A stretch of DNA of 64,000 nucleotides from Novosphingobium sediminicola (GCF_014196525.1 NZ_JACIDX010000019.1:1-64000), one strand, 5' to 3'. Counted from the stretch's first letter, positions 8,941 through 18,044 are shown. Notes: generated by a model not told the origin, from the letters alone. Made by a program: numbers and translations.

Positions 8941-9297
8941 TGGCTCGCTCCTTGCGCGAAGGGGATATCGCCTCCTTTTCCCCACTCCGCTTCCATAAGC
9001 TCCTTGCGGACAGTCCGGTCCTCCTGCCCGATATTATTTCAATCCAGCTCATCTCAAATCCATTGTTAACCAAACCGCCTTCAGAAATGAATTTCCTCGC
9101 CGTCACTTTGATGCCGGAGCGACCCATTTTGCGAAACAGCCCGGAACCATATTATCTTCGTATAAGGCCTTGCCGAATCGTCGAAAAAACGATCCACTTA
9201 CATATTCTCACCGTCCATGCAGTGCGCTTCTTGAAACCACATAGGTACAAGATCCGTTGAACGTGCTGCGTTTCACAAAAGGGGGAGATGTGTCGCC
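8941..9297. other. Divergent intergenic region
   Basis: 357 bp between the minus-strand sigma-like/Toprim/parB operon and the plus-strand LuxR-type gene. It should hold both promoters. It is clearly more AT-rich than its surroundings. I could not assign a specific operator. Confidence 0.4.
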
Positions 9298-9879
9298 GTG
9301 AACGAGAAGTCCTCAACCCCATTGTCGGACCGGCAACTGGAGGCCCTTGCCAGTCTGTCTCCGCGCGAGTGTGAATGCCTGCGCCTCTCCGTACAAGGCT
9401 ATTATCAGACCAAGGAAATCGCGCAGCGCCTCGCGATTTCCGAGGATCGGGTCAACAAGCTCGTCCAGAGCATCCGTAAAAAGCTCGGCACTTCCAGCCG
9501 CGGGGAAGCCATTCGCCAATTCATCAAGTGGGACGCGCTTCAATCAGATGGTCGACACCCCACCCATTTTATGGGCTCCCAAATAATGGGTCTTCAGGAA
9601 TTGGCGGTTCTGGAGTTTTCTGAGCTCGTCGATGACAGCGCGGTAGCGCCGGATACGACTGGCGATGCTTCTGTTGCCGCTCCTGAATTTGCGACCGGGA
9701 ACGGGACGACCCCATCGCTCATCGATCTGGCGCCGCTACGCAATAGCGGGAGGCAGGCCAATGACCTGAGTATCAACCACATGGTGATCGCCATAGCGGT
9801 CATTGCTGTTGGCGTCCTTGTCGCCGTCGGTTCAGCCGTATCGCTGCTCACAGGCATGAACAGCCTGTTTTCCCATTAG
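9298..9879 (+). CDS. LuxR-type (GerE) HTH protein with C-terminal membrane anchor
   Basis: The 193-residue protein carries a GerE helix-turn-helix at about 18-78 (LSPRECECLRLSVQGYYQTK, KEIAQRLAISEDRVNKLVQS, LGTSSRGEAIRQF). It ends with one hydrophobic helix at about 163-185 (VIAIAVIAVGVLVAVGSAV). No receiver or autoinducer domain is present. The topology suggests a membrane-tethered DNA-binding regulator, a layout recurrent in sphingomonad plasmids and genomes. The start is GTG, preceded by AAGGGGGAG at suitable spacing. Small genes of unknown function follow on the same strand. Confidence 0.7.
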   Translation: MNEKSSTPLSDRQLEALASLSPRECECLRLSVQGYYQTKEIAQRLAISEDRVNKLVQSIRKKLGTSSRGEAIRQFIKWDALQSDGRHPTHFMGSQIMGLQELAVLEFSELVDDSAVAPDTTGDASVAAPEFATGNGTTPSLIDLAPLRNSGRQANDLSINHMVIAIAVIAVGVLVAVGSAVSLLTGMNSLFSH

Positions 9880-9937
9880 AGCGGCGAGTTCATCTATCCT
9901 GCAAACCTGCTTCATGAGGAAACAGGAAAGGGAAACT

Positions 9938-10282
9938 ATGCGTGCCCAACGCCAAGCCATTGCCCAACGTGTAGCCAAACATCTTTTCGCCGCCGAGGAA
10001 GCCGTCGATCTCGCGGTTGCGCGGATCGCCGAACTCAATGCTGCCCTGCCGCTCGCCAGGCTCGACGCCAGTCTTGCCGCCGCTGTCGGTCAGGATGCGC
10101 TGATCCAGTCCGCCAACGCGCTGATGCTGCTCACAGAAACGCGCGGCAGGATCGTGGCCGCCCATGCCAGTCTCAAACAGGCCGGCGATGATATCGGACT
10201 TACCGAGCTTAGCTACGGCGATCTTATCAAGCCGGGCCGGCCGCTGCGCGAGGCGGACTCCCGCCTGCGCGCGGCCACGTAG
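9938..10282 (+). CDS. Hypothetical helical protein
   Basis: A 114-residue protein with no recognised family, rich in alanine and predicted to be almost wholly helical (for example AEEAVDLAVARIAELNAALP). It has no signal peptide or membrane segment. Start 9938 follows a purine-rich stretch (AGGAAAGGGAAACT). The in-frame ATG at 9914 would add 8 residues that come from that ribosome-binding region. It lies between the LuxR-type gene and a small membrane protein, all on the plus strand. Confidence 0.5.
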   Translation: MRAQRQAIAQRVAKHLFAAEEAVDLAVARIAELNAALPLARLDASLAAAVGQDALIQSANALMLLTETRGRIVAAHASLKQAGDDIGLTELSYGDLIKPGRPLREADSRLRAAT

Positions 10283-10335
10283 GGCCAGAACTGGATTCCG
10301 ATGGACAACAGCACCGAATTCTTCCGGCGGAGCTC

Positions 10336-10782
10336 ATGAGACAGCAGGAATTTCTGGCACTGCTGATCTTCAGCACCCTATTTGCCCTCACACGCGGCGG
10401 CCGCCCTGAGAAGATCGGAGCCATTGCCCTGTTCGCAGGCGCGTTGATCAGTTTTCTGGTGGTTCGCCCCCGGGGGTTGCGCTTCCGTCATATCGAGACC
10501 GGTATCCTGATGACAGACATTGCGCTGCTGGGAATTTTCCTATGGCTTACCTTTCGATGCACACGTTTCTGGCCGATCTGGATCTCCGGGCTGCTCGGGG
10601 CGGAGACCCTGGTCCATCTGGGTCTGATCGTTGCCCCGCAGGTCCACTGGGAGGTCTATCTGAATGCCACAGCACTCTGGAGCTGGCTGATACAGCTCAT
10701 GCTGGTCATCGGTACATGGCGCCATCAGATGAGGCTGATGCAAAACGGACGCGACCCGCCGTGGAGAGGCAATATAAACTGA
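10336..10782 (+). CDS. Small integral membrane protein of unknown function
   Basis: This 148-residue protein has about four hydrophobic helices (around 5-19, 24-41, 57-75 and 108-128) and a basic C-terminal tail (WRHQMRLMQNGRDPPWRG). No catalytic motif or family was recognised. It is on the same strand as its neighbours and may belong to a set of plasmid-encoded accessory genes upstream of the MarR-AbrB/PIN pair. Confidence 0.5.
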   Translation: MRQQEFLALLIFSTLFALTRGGRPEKIGAIALFAGALISFLVVRPRGLRFRHIETGILMTDIALLGIFLWLTFRCTRFWPIWISGLLGAETLVHLGLIVAPQVHWEVYLNATALWSWLIQLMLVIGTWRHQMRLMQNGRDPPWRGNIN

Positions 10783-10834
10783 TGTGCCCGGCCTCTTTCT
10801 GCAGCCTGCCGTCCAACACGCGGCATGAAATTTC

Positions 10835-11581
10835 ATGGTGCCGGCCATGACCGGTCCGGCTCCCGACGCTCATTCCGATGCTGACGGGGTGCGCGGGCTC
10901 AGGCGATTGAGAGCTTTGCATTGTAGAATGCTGCTTCAGCTGGAAGAAATGTTCTCAGGCAGGCTGGGACGTCGTTTTTCAGGGGGAACCTACCGGACAT
11001 TTCTGCTCGAGCTTTATCTGGCAGAACAGGAAGGCACCGCCACTTTTCAGTCCTGCCTGGCAACGGGCGAGCCGCCGGCCAATACGCATCGCCGCTCGGC
11101 GGAACTGGCAAAATGCGGCATCCTGCAGCGCGTGCCGGACAAAGGCGATCATCGGCGCATCAACCTCAGCCTTGCTCCCAAAGTCCGGCAGGCCCTTGAT
11201 GAGGTGATGGACAGGATTGTCTCCGCGCCGGCCCCACCGTCAGCCGACGGCACAGGAGAGATAGGCCAGGCAGCGCAAAGCAGGTCATCACCCTGTCTTG
11301 GCATTGATACCGTCCGTCAGGAAATGGCACCCGCAGTGCTGCGCGGCAGGGTCGTTGCCGGCGGACGAATCGCATTGCCGGCCCCTGTCCGTCATGTGCT
11401 GGGCCTGCGAAATGGCGATCATGTCAGGTTCGAACTGTCCGGCGGCGAAGTTCGGATCCAGTCTGACCGTCACGCCCTGCGCCTGATACAGGAGCAACTG
11501 CGCAGCCTCGCGCCTTTGGACAGACCGGCCTCCTGCGAGCTCATTGCCCGGCGCAGACTTGAGGCTTCCCGTGGCGGATAG
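10835..11581 (+). CDS. MarR-like winged helix fused to AbrB domain (antitoxin candidate)
   Basis: The 248-residue protein combines a winged-helix DNA-binding region (about 20-135, with EPPANTHRRSAELAKCGILQ, VPDKGDHRRINLSLA) with a C-terminal SpoVT/AbrB domain (about 170-215: GRVVAGGRIALPAPVRHVLG, GDHVRFELSGG). AbrB domains are the usual DNA-binding half of VapB antitoxins. The following PIN gene overlaps it by 11 nt, so it is probably the antitoxin and autorepressor of a VapBC-like pair, with an extra DNA-binding domain. The start at 10835 is tentative and ATG 10847 is equally possible. Confidence 0.65.
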   Translation: MVPAMTGPAPDAHSDADGVRGLRRLRALHCRMLLQLEEMFSGRLGRRFSGGTYRTFLLELYLAEQEGTATFQSCLATGEPPANTHRRSAELAKCGILQRVPDKGDHRRINLSLAPKVRQALDEVMDRIVSAPAPPSADGTGEIGQAAQSRSSPCLGIDTVRQEMAPAVLRGRVVAGGRIALPAPVRHVLGLRNGDHVRFELSGGEVRIQSDRHALRLIQEQLRSLAPLDRPASCELIARRRLEASRGG

Positions 11582-11972
11582 CACCCCACCCCTTCACCAT
11601 GTGCTCGATGCGACGGCCTTGCTATGCCTGTTGTTCGACGAGGCAGGCGCCGGGAAAGTCGAGGCCCGCCTTGATTTTGCGCGGGTCTGCGCGGTCAATT
11701 ACCAGGAGGTGCTGGTTGCGCTTGTTGATCGGGGCATAGACCTGGAAGACGCGCAGACCATGCTGGGCTGGCTGGATATAGAGATCGTGCCCATGGACCG
11801 CGCGCAGGCCAATATCGCCGGCGCGCTGCGACCGCTGACCCGCGCCGCCGGCCTCTCGCTGGGCGACCTTTGCTGTCTGGCCCTAGCATGGACCGGCAGG
11901 GCCGTTGCCCTCACCACCGATCGGGCATGGGCCGATCTTGATGTCGGCATAGCGATAGAAGTGGTGGGATAG
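11571..11972 (+). CDS. PIN-domain ribonuclease toxin (VapC-like)
   Basis: A 133-residue PIN domain. The acidic residues are in place: D in HVLDATALLCLLFDE at the start, E in CAVNYQEVLVAL, D in GLSLGDLCCLALAW, and a final D in ALTTDRAWADL. Such proteins are Mg-dependent RNases that usually cut tRNA or rRNA. The gene starts with GTG inside the last codons of the MarR-AbrB gene (11-nt overlap), so the two are translationally coupled. The usual neutralising partner is that AbrB protein. Toxicity itself is inferred. Confidence 0.75.
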   Translation: MADSTPPLHHVLDATALLCLLFDEAGAGKVEARLDFARVCAVNYQEVLVALVDRGIDLEDAQTMLGWLDIEIVPMDRAQANIAGALRPLTRAAGLSLGDLCCLALAWTGRAVALTTDRAWADLDVGIAIEVVG

Positions 11973-12012
11973 AGATGCCTGACGCCGCCGTTCCATCCCG
12001 CAAGGGTACCTG

Positions 12013-12180
12013 ATGCGCACCGATCTCGATCATCTTCCGGCCCATAAGCAGCGCGAACTCGACCGCGTGGTGCAGCTGTTGTTCGAGGAATTCGGGGCGG
12101 CCCATAGCGACGCCGAAAGCAGCAGGCGGCAGGGCAGGATAGTCAAGGTGATCCTCTACGGCGGCCATGGTGCGCCGTGA
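12013..12180 (+). pseudogene. Truncated MNT-type nucleotidyltransferase (N-terminal fragment)
   Basis: Fifty-five codons starting MRTDLDHLPAHKQRELDRVV and reaching VKVILYGGHGAP match the opening of sphingomonad nucleotidyltransferase/HEPN proteins, just at the GS-type catalytic loop (normally ILYGSYARG). It then ends at a stop. An IS3 orfA scrap begins immediately after on the opposite strand, so IS activity probably removed the rest of the gene. Confidence 0.55.
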
Positions 12181-12186
12181 AGGCGC

Positions 12187-12231
12187 CTTCGCCTTGAACT
12201 CAGCGCTGTAGCGCTTTCTCGTCGTCTTCAT
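12187..12231 (-). pseudogene. IS3-family orfA scrap (first 15 codons)
   Basis: The reverse strand opens MKTTRKRYSAEFKAK, the standard start of an IS3-family OrfA. After this the sequence switches to that of the nucleotidyltransferase fragment. Only the 5' tip of the element remains. Confidence 0.6.
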
Positions 12232-12700
12232 TCCAGTCCATTCCTCAGGTCAGGCTGAGCTTATCACCCTGTCCAGAAAAACGGCACCACCTCACGCCTT
12301 CATTCCTGACGTTCCCCTTCCGGATATGGCCCTGTCCCAGAAAATGCCTCCAGCGGGAATGAGAGGAATCTGGCAAAATTGAAGCTGATTGGAGCCCGCC
12401 GCTTACCCGCGATTTTCCTCCCAAAATTGTACCGGCAATTTGCCCCCTCAGAATGGCTGTTGGGTAGTCCAGGGCCCGCTATTCCAAGCATTACAGGATC
12501 GATGTCGAAGAACTGACGTGGCTGGCGAACGCGTCGAGGAACTGAGCCGCATCGTCCACACCATCTGCAGCGAGCGTCTGGCAGAACTGGAAGCAGCGGC
12601 ACAATAGCGATAGGTTTCCACCCGAACCGTCGCCCGGCACAATAGCCACATGCATCCAAAGCGCTTATGCAAGGTCCCGTAATTCAGCGGAGCCAGCCTG
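12232..12700. other. Intergenic region with possible gene debris
   Basis: About 470 bp between the IS3 scrap and the helicase gene. The only coding-like piece is a plus-strand frame around 12521-12607 (ERVEELSRIVHTICSERLAE) ending in a stop, which could be the tail of a lost gene. Nothing else is supported. Confidence 0.4.
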
Positions 12701-15700
12701 ATGCCCAGCCCCTTCCCGGAAATCACCGATGAACAGGTCGGTGATATGGTCCAGACCGTCGCCATGATGCGGGCCGGTCTCGACTATGCCCGGCAGGGAC
12801 GGGTTACCGGTCTCGATTATGACGAGGAAATGGGCCTCGTCACCGCGATCGTTCGGGGCAGCGGGGACAACCATTATTTCACATCACTGGTCCTGTCCGA
12901 GTACGATATCGACATCGAGACCGAATGTACGTGCCCCGTCGGCTATGGTTGCAAACATGCCGCTGCCGTCGCCTTTGCCATGCGGGAGGCCGCACCGACG
13001 AAGCCGCGCCTGCGCATCGATGCAGCCCCGCCCGCAGGCACTGCTGTATCGGGCGCTGTGGGTCAATGGCTGGCGCAGATCGATACGGATGTCCTGGTTG
13101 AGCGACTACGTTTCGAACCCGTCTGCTTCGTCATTGAACCCAAACCGGCCTTCAAAAAGCCAAAGCGCTCCAAGGGACAGCCTGACGACACGCCCGCCCG
13201 CTGTCTGCTGCAGATCCGACCCTTTCGTCAGCGAGGCCGCGCCGGTGAATGGACGCCCGTCCATCTTTGGGAAATCCAGCAAAACCGTCTGCAGATCCCG
13301 CTGCCGGCCCTGCGCCTGCTCGCCCGCATGGCACCCGAAGGACTCGGCGGAGACTTTACCGGCGACAAGGTGCCGCGCGGTCACCATGGCTGGCAATGGC
13401 TGTGCGAGGCGGCCGGCCTCGGCCTGCTGCATTGGAAGGCACCTGGAGGCCCGGCGCTGACCATTGGCCCTGACAATATGAAAGCAGAATTCGTCTGGCG
13501 CCTGCTCGCCGACGGCAGCCGCTGCCTTGACCTGACCGGTCTGCCCGCACGGGTTAAGGTCGCCGCCGGCGATCCGCCCCTGGTCATTGACGAGGCCACC
13601 GCGACCATGACCCTGATCGACACCGGCATGGCCCCTGACCGCACCGGTCGCCTGCTCGCCATGCCGCCGGTTACGCCTGCCGACATCCCTCATATTACCG
13701 CGCGGTGGGCCGTATTGGCAGGCGATGCCATCCCCGCGCCCACCTTCCGCACCGCACAGGATATTGCGGTCACGCCGCGCCCCGTTCTGCGTTTTCTCGT
13801 CGATAAGCTCGATCTTCGCGATACGCAGCGCTACTGGCATCGCGAGAGCTGGCGCGCCGCGCCCTGCAAGATCACGCGTCTGGCTTTCGACTATGACGGT
13901 CATCGGGTGCAGGCTCCTGCCGCCACGCAGGATGTGATCGTTCGAGGAGCAGAGGGTCCCGTCCGCCTGATCCGTGACCTCATCGCCGAACAGGCCGCCG
14001 CCGACCGTCTTGCCGATCTGTCGGTTGCCCCCCTCTCGGTGTTCGGGGATGTGCGCCTCAGGCCGCATCAGGGCTGGGACCATTCCCTCACCAAAGAGGC
14101 CGGCGATTACCCTGAGTTCATAGCCAATGCCGCCCGGATGCTGGAGGCGGAAGGCTGGCTGATCGAATATGGCGCCGACTGGCCGCATATTCCTGCGCCT
14201 TCGACCCCTGCCGATCTTGGCCTTGCCCTGACCCCTGCGCCTCGGCCGACTTCCGATGAACCGGACGCGGCGATCGACTGGTTTGATCTCGAACTGCCGG
14301 CTCTGGTCGGCGACAGGAGGATCGACATCCTTCCTGCTTTGCGGCAGTGGCTGGCCCAGGGCGGCGAAGATCTCCTTGCCCTTGCCGACGATCACCAGAT
14401 CGCGATCCCCATCGACAAGCTGCATTTCACCACGGTTGCGCTGGGCCCGCTGCGCCCGCTGCTCGCCTCGCTGCTGCGCCTGGCGCTTGCCGACAGCGCC
14501 GCCACGACTTTGCGCTTCAACCGCTATGATGCCGGCGTCGTCCATGACCTGGCAGGCGACGGCGTAACCTGGACGAGCGCCGATGCTTTGCGCAGCCTTG
14601 CAGAAGCGCTGCATGATCCCGCGCACGCCAATTATAGCCCACCTGAAACCTTGCGGGCGCAGTTGCGGCCCTATCAGCGAGCCGGTGCCGGATGGCTTCA
14701 GGCGCTTCGTTCCGCCGGTCTCGGCGGCATCCTTGCCGACGATATGGGTCTGGGCAAAACCCTGCAGGCCATCGCTCACCTGCTTCAGACCGGCAAGGGG
14801 CCGTCGCTGATCGTTGCTCCAACCTCGGTCCTGCCCAACTGGCAGGCCGAACTTGCCCGCTTTGCGCCTCATCTCAGCTGCCATCTGTGGCATGGGCAAA
14901 ATCGCCGCGAGGCTGCCGGGGCCATGGCCGAGGCCGATATCATTCTGACCAGCTATCCGCTGCTCAGTCGCGACAAGGATATTTTGACCGCGCGGGTATG
15001 GGCCGTAACAGTGCTGGACGAGGCTCATGTGCTCAAAAACCCGGCCACAGCCGGATTCAAGGCCGCCGCGGCCTTGCGCGCGGGTCAGACGATTGCACTT
15101 ACCGGCACCCCGCTGGAAAACCGTCTAAACGACATCTGGGCACTGGCAACGCTGACCAATCCGGGTCTGCTCGGCACTTTCGAGCATTTCCGCAAAACGT
15201 ATCGCACGCCTATCGAGAAGCATGGCGACATATCGGCAAAAACCGCCCTTGTCCGCCGCCTGCGCCCGTTCCTGCTGCGCCGGACAAAGGATCAGGTCAC
15301 CACCGAACTCCCGGCCAAAACACTGATCCCCGAACGTATCGAACTCACCGAAGCGCAGAACCGGCTTTACGAAAGCCAGCGCCTGCTGATGCAGACCCGC
15401 GTGCGCGATGAGATCGCCCGTGTCGGCCTGATGCGCGCGCAGATCATCGTCCTCGATGCCATGCTCAAGCTGCGGCAGATCTGCTGTGATCCGGAACTGC
15501 TTCCCGGCGGTGCGGGCACAGGGATCGCCTCGGCCAAACGTGCCCGCCTGCTCGAAATGATCCCGGAACTGATCAGCGAGGGACGGCGGGTGATCATCTT
15601 CAGCCAGTTTACTGCGATGCTCGACCGCATTTCAGGGGACCTCTCGGCTGCAGGCTTCGATCACGAGCAGCTGCGCGGGACCACGCGCGACCGCGCCCGT

Positions 15701-16036
15701 CCGGTCAGGCGCTTCCAGAACGGCGAGGTCGCGCTGATTCTTGTCAGCCTGAAGGCGGGCGGCGCAGGCATCAACCTGACCGCCGCCGACACGGTGATCC
15801 TCTATGATCCCTGGTGGAATCCCGCGGTCGAAGCGCAGGCCGTCGACCGGGCTCATCGCATCGGCCAGACGAAGCCGGTCTTCGTTCACCGTCTGATCGC
15901 GACCGGCACGATCGAAGACAAGATCCTCGCATTGCAGGAGAGAAAGCAGGACCTGGCCGACCTGCTTTGGAGCGAAGACGCAGGAGGTGGCAGCAGCGCG
16001 CTCAATGACGAGGACATCGCCTTTTTGCTCGGTTAG
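12701..16036 (+). CDS. SWIM zinc-finger SNF2-family helicase/ATPase
   Basis: The 1111-residue protein has a SWIM zinc finger (C76, C78, C84, H86 in CTCPVGYGCKH), a long middle region, and a C-terminal SNF2/Rad54 motor. Motifs seen are I (DDMGLGKT, about 681), Ia (PTSVLPNW), II (DEAH, about 773), III (LTGTPLENRL), V (SLKAGGAGINLTAADTVI) and VI (QAVDRAHRIGQ). It should be a double-stranded DNA translocase that remodels protein-DNA complexes. Related bacterial SWIM-SNF2 proteins occur alone or near defence and mobile genes, and no methylase or nuclease gene is adjacent here. The start is the first ATG of the frame. Confidence 0.85.
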   Translation: MPSPFPEITDEQVGDMVQTVAMMRAGLDYARQGRVTGLDYDEEMGLVTAIVRGSGDNHYFTSLVLSEYDIDIETECTCPVGYGCKHAAAVAFAMREAAPTKPRLRIDAAPPAGTAVSGAVGQWLAQIDTDVLVERLRFEPVCFVIEPKPAFKKPKRSKGQPDDTPARCLLQIRPFRQRGRAGEWTPVHLWEIQQNRLQIPLPALRLLARMAPEGLGGDFTGDKVPRGHHGWQWLCEAAGLGLLHWKAPGGPALTIGPDNMKAEFVWRLLADGSRCLDLTGLPARVKVAAGDPPLVIDEATATMTLIDTGMAPDRTGRLLAMPPVTPADIPHITARWAVLAGDAIPAPTFRTAQDIAVTPRPVLRFLVDKLDLRDTQRYWHRESWRAAPCKITRLAFDYDGHRVQAPAATQDVIVRGAEGPVRLIRDLIAEQAAADRLADLSVAPLSVFGDVRLRPHQGWDHSLTKEAGDYPEFIANAARMLEAEGWLIEYGADWPHIPAPSTPADLGLALTPAPRPTSDEPDAAIDWFDLELPALVGDRRIDILPALRQWLAQGGEDLLALADDHQIAIPIDKLHFTTVALGPLRPLLASLLRLALADSAATTLRFNRYDAGVVHDLAGDGVTWTSADALRSLAEALHDPAHANYSPPETLRAQLRPYQRAGAGWLQALRSAGLGGILADDMGLGKTLQAIAHLLQTGKGPSLIVAPTSVLPNWQAELARFAPHLSCHLWHGQNRREAAGAMAEADIILTSYPLLSRDKDILTARVWAVTVLDEAHVLKNPATAGFKAAAALRAGQTIALTGTPLENRLNDIWALATLTNPGLLGTFEHFRKTYRTPIEKHGDISAKTALVRRLRPFLLRRTKDQVTTELPAKTLIPERIELTEAQNRLYESQRLLMQTRVRDEIARVGLMRAQIIVLDAMLKLRQICCDPELLPGGAGTGIASAKRARLLEMIPELISEGRRVIIFSQFTAMLDRISGDLSAAGFDHEQLRGTTRDRARPVRRFQNGEVALILVSLKAGGAGINLTAADTVILYDPWWNPAVEAQAVDRAHRIGQTKPVFVHRLIATGTIEDKILALQERKQDLADLLWSEDAGGGSSALNDEDIAFLLG

Positions 16037-16324
16037 CACTGCTGCTCATTGCCGGCCTGGTGAAAAACAACAGCCGTCGATGCATGATATCGGGCGGGAT
16101 CGGCAAGAAACCTCTACGCAATATAGGTCATTGCGCGCGGCCACGCGGCGCAGCATAGTCAGGTCAAGCAGGCTGGAACGCTGGCAGCCGCCTGCGGGTT
16201 TATTGTCAGGTATTACCGCGCTCGACATACGGGTCGGGCGGCCAAGATGAAGGCACACCTCTGCGATTGACTGCCCTGCTGCTTCTGGCGGGCGGTTGCT
16301 GCCGCATTGCGAGGAAGTGTCCTT

Positions 16325-16927
16325 ATGGCGATGCCGCCCGGAGCGCGCGGACCCGGATCCGTTTCAGAACCATTGCCCACTGGACCCGAGCCGGGCAAAG
16401 ACCCTGCGCCTCAGATCATCGAGACCCTGTATCGCATCGAGGCCGGCAACCTCTCCCGCTATTTCGGGCGCAATCTGCGCGGGCATGGGCCTCAGCATGA
16501 TCGGGGGCATGATGAGGCCTCCGATTATGTCCATGAGGTCTTCGCCCGGCTGATACGGACCATGTCGGCCCAGCCGATCCTCCAGCCCCATCGTTATCTG
16601 CGGCGGATCGCCCGTCACCTCCTCTTCGAGCGGAATCGCCGCCTGCGGCAGCAGCCATGCCTTCTCGATGTGCCCCTGTCGGTGGATCTCGAACCCGCGT
16701 GCCCCCCCGAGCAGAGCCACCGGCTGGAGTATGACGATATGCTCAGAGCCTACCGGCGGGCGCTCGACGAACTGCCTGCAAAAACACGAGAAGTCTTTCT
16801 GCTTCACCGGATCGATGAGCTTGCCTATAGGGAGATCGGACAGCGCCTCGGGATCAGCATTCCCACGGTGCAATATCACATGGCGCGCGCGCTGGCGCAT
16901 ATTGACGCGGTTCTGGGGCAGGAATGA
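16325..16927 (+). CDS. ECF sigma factor (FecI-type) of the lasso peptide locus
   Basis: The 200-residue protein has region 2 around 40-105 (LYRIEAGNLSRYFGRNLRG, DYVHEVFARLIR, YLRRIARHLLFERNRR) and region 4 around 135-195 (LDELPAKTREVFLLHRIDEL, YREIGQRLGISIPTVQYHMA). This is the extracytoplasmic-function layout of FecI-like factors. ATG 16325 is preceded by GAGGAAG at 8 nt. The stop overlaps the fecR-like start (ATGA). It probably directs transcription of the receptor and isopeptidase genes once the receptor senses its ligand. It is the first gene of a four-gene plus-strand unit. Confidence 0.85.
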   Translation: MAMPPGARGPGSVSEPLPTGPEPGKDPAPQIIETLYRIEAGNLSRYFGRNLRGHGPQHDRGHDEASDYVHEVFARLIRTMSAQPILQPHRYLRRIARHLLFERNRRLRQQPCLLDVPLSVDLEPACPPEQSHRLEYDDMLRAYRRALDELPAKTREVFLLHRIDELAYREIGQRLGISIPTVQYHMARALAHIDAVLGQE

Positions 16928-17940
16928 ACGACAAGATCAGCCCGGCACCGGTTCCACGCAACCAACTCCGCGAAGAGGCAGCCAATTGGTTCGCGATCAT
17001 GCGCGGGCCTGAGGCGGATGCGCGCCGCGATGATTTCAATCGCTGGCTGGCGCGGGGCGCGCTGCATCGCAGCGCTTACAACAGCGTTGCTGAAACCTTC
17101 AATCTGGGCAAAGCCCTCAAAGGCGAAGCGATCAGCAATATGACCGGGCGTCATCCGGCCGGACTGGTCCGCACATTGCTCGCCTGCGGTGTCTGCGCGC
17201 TCTTCCTGAGCGTTGGCTGGTACGGACTTAGCCGCCACTATCCGGGCCTGCCCTTTCCTGGTGAGACGCAGGCGAGCACGCTGGCCTTTGAGGCCCGCTT
17301 TGCCACCAACATCGGAGAAATCCGCAGCTTCACCCTTAAGGATGGTTCGAAGCTCACGCTCGACACCAGCAGCATGGTGCTGGCCTCCTACACCCAAGGC
17401 GAGCGCAGCCTGCGCCTGATCACAGGCCGCGCGCGTTTTACCCCGGCGCCCGAGGCCCGGCCGTTCGTGGTACGTGCCGATACCGCGCTGATCCGGGCCA
17501 CAGGCTCGATCTTCGACGTGGCTCTCTTCGGCAACCGGCAGGTTTCGGTCTTCGCGCTGCAGGGTCCGCTCGAGGTCCAGACCCAGACCGACGGAGGATC
17601 GGGCCATGGTTTCACACCGACCGTGACCTCGCTGGCCGCCGGCCGGCAGTTCTCGGCCGGTCCTGACCGCCTGGCCTCGCCATTGCCTGCCCGGGCCGGC
17701 AACGCACAGTGGATAGAAGGAGTGCAGGCCTTCGACGATGTTCCGCTGGCCGAACTGGTGGCCGAAGCCAATCGCTATGCCCGCAGACCCATCCTGCTCG
17801 ATGATCCGGCCATGGGGACGCTCCATGTGTCGGGCACCTATCGCCTCAGGGATACGGAGCAGATTGCCGACAAGCTTGCCGCCCTGCTCGATCTCGGCAT
17901 CGCGATAGATGCCGACGCCTACCGTCTGCATCGAAGGTAA
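16924..17940 (+). CDS. FecR-type transmembrane anti-sigma factor
   Basis: The 338-residue protein begins with a cytoplasmic FecR N-terminal segment (about 12-60, NQLREEAANWFAIMRGPEAD and RWLARGALHRSAYNSV). A single transmembrane helix lies at about 82-102 (LLACGVCALFLSVGW). The periplasmic FecR domain contains SFTLKDGSKLTLDTSS, and an STN-like tail (MGTLHVSGTYRLRDTEQIAD) ends the protein. In FecIRA systems the N-terminal part binds the sigma factor and the periplasmic part contacts the receptor's signalling domain. The gene overlaps the sigma gene by 4 bp and is followed by the receptor, so the trio forms a complete cell-surface signalling unit. Confidence 0.85.
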   Translation: MNDKISPAPVPRNQLREEAANWFAIMRGPEADARRDDFNRWLARGALHRSAYNSVAETFNLGKALKGEAISNMTGRHPAGLVRTLLACGVCALFLSVGWYGLSRHYPGLPFPGETQASTLAFEARFATNIGEIRSFTLKDGSKLTLDTSSMVLASYTQGERSLRLITGRARFTPAPEARPFVVRADTALIRATGSIFDVALFGNRQVSVFALQGPLEVQTQTDGGSGHGFTPTVTSLAAGRQFSAGPDRLASPLPARAGNAQWIEGVQAFDDVPLAELVAEANRYARRPILLDDPAMGTLHVSGTYRLRDTEQIADKLAALLDLGIAIDADAYRLHRR

Positions 17941-17950
17941 ATAGCAAGGC

Positions 17951-17972
17951 GGGCGCGTTTTTTTTCGCGCCC
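17951..17972 (+). terminator. Hairpin with all-T loop between fecR and the receptor gene
   Basis: GGGCGCG, then eight T residues, then CGCGCCC, forms a perfect 7-bp GC stem whose loop is the T run. It starts 10 bp after the fecR stop and ends about 70 bp before the receptor start. There is no T run after the stem, so a classical terminator is unlikely. It could instead mark an RNA-processing or attenuation point separating regulator from receptor expression. Confidence 0.5.
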
Positions 17973-18044
17973 TCTCATAAATCCCGCCTCCTGAGCATCC
18001 ATCCCTTTCAGCAGCCCGCCAATCGCGCTGCAAAGGGGGCTTTC

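Noticed and set aside
13106..15028. 640-codon open frame antisense to the SNF2 helicase gene
   Set aside because: A shadow of the high-GC helicase gene; no motifs, and the helicase frame has complete conserved motifs.
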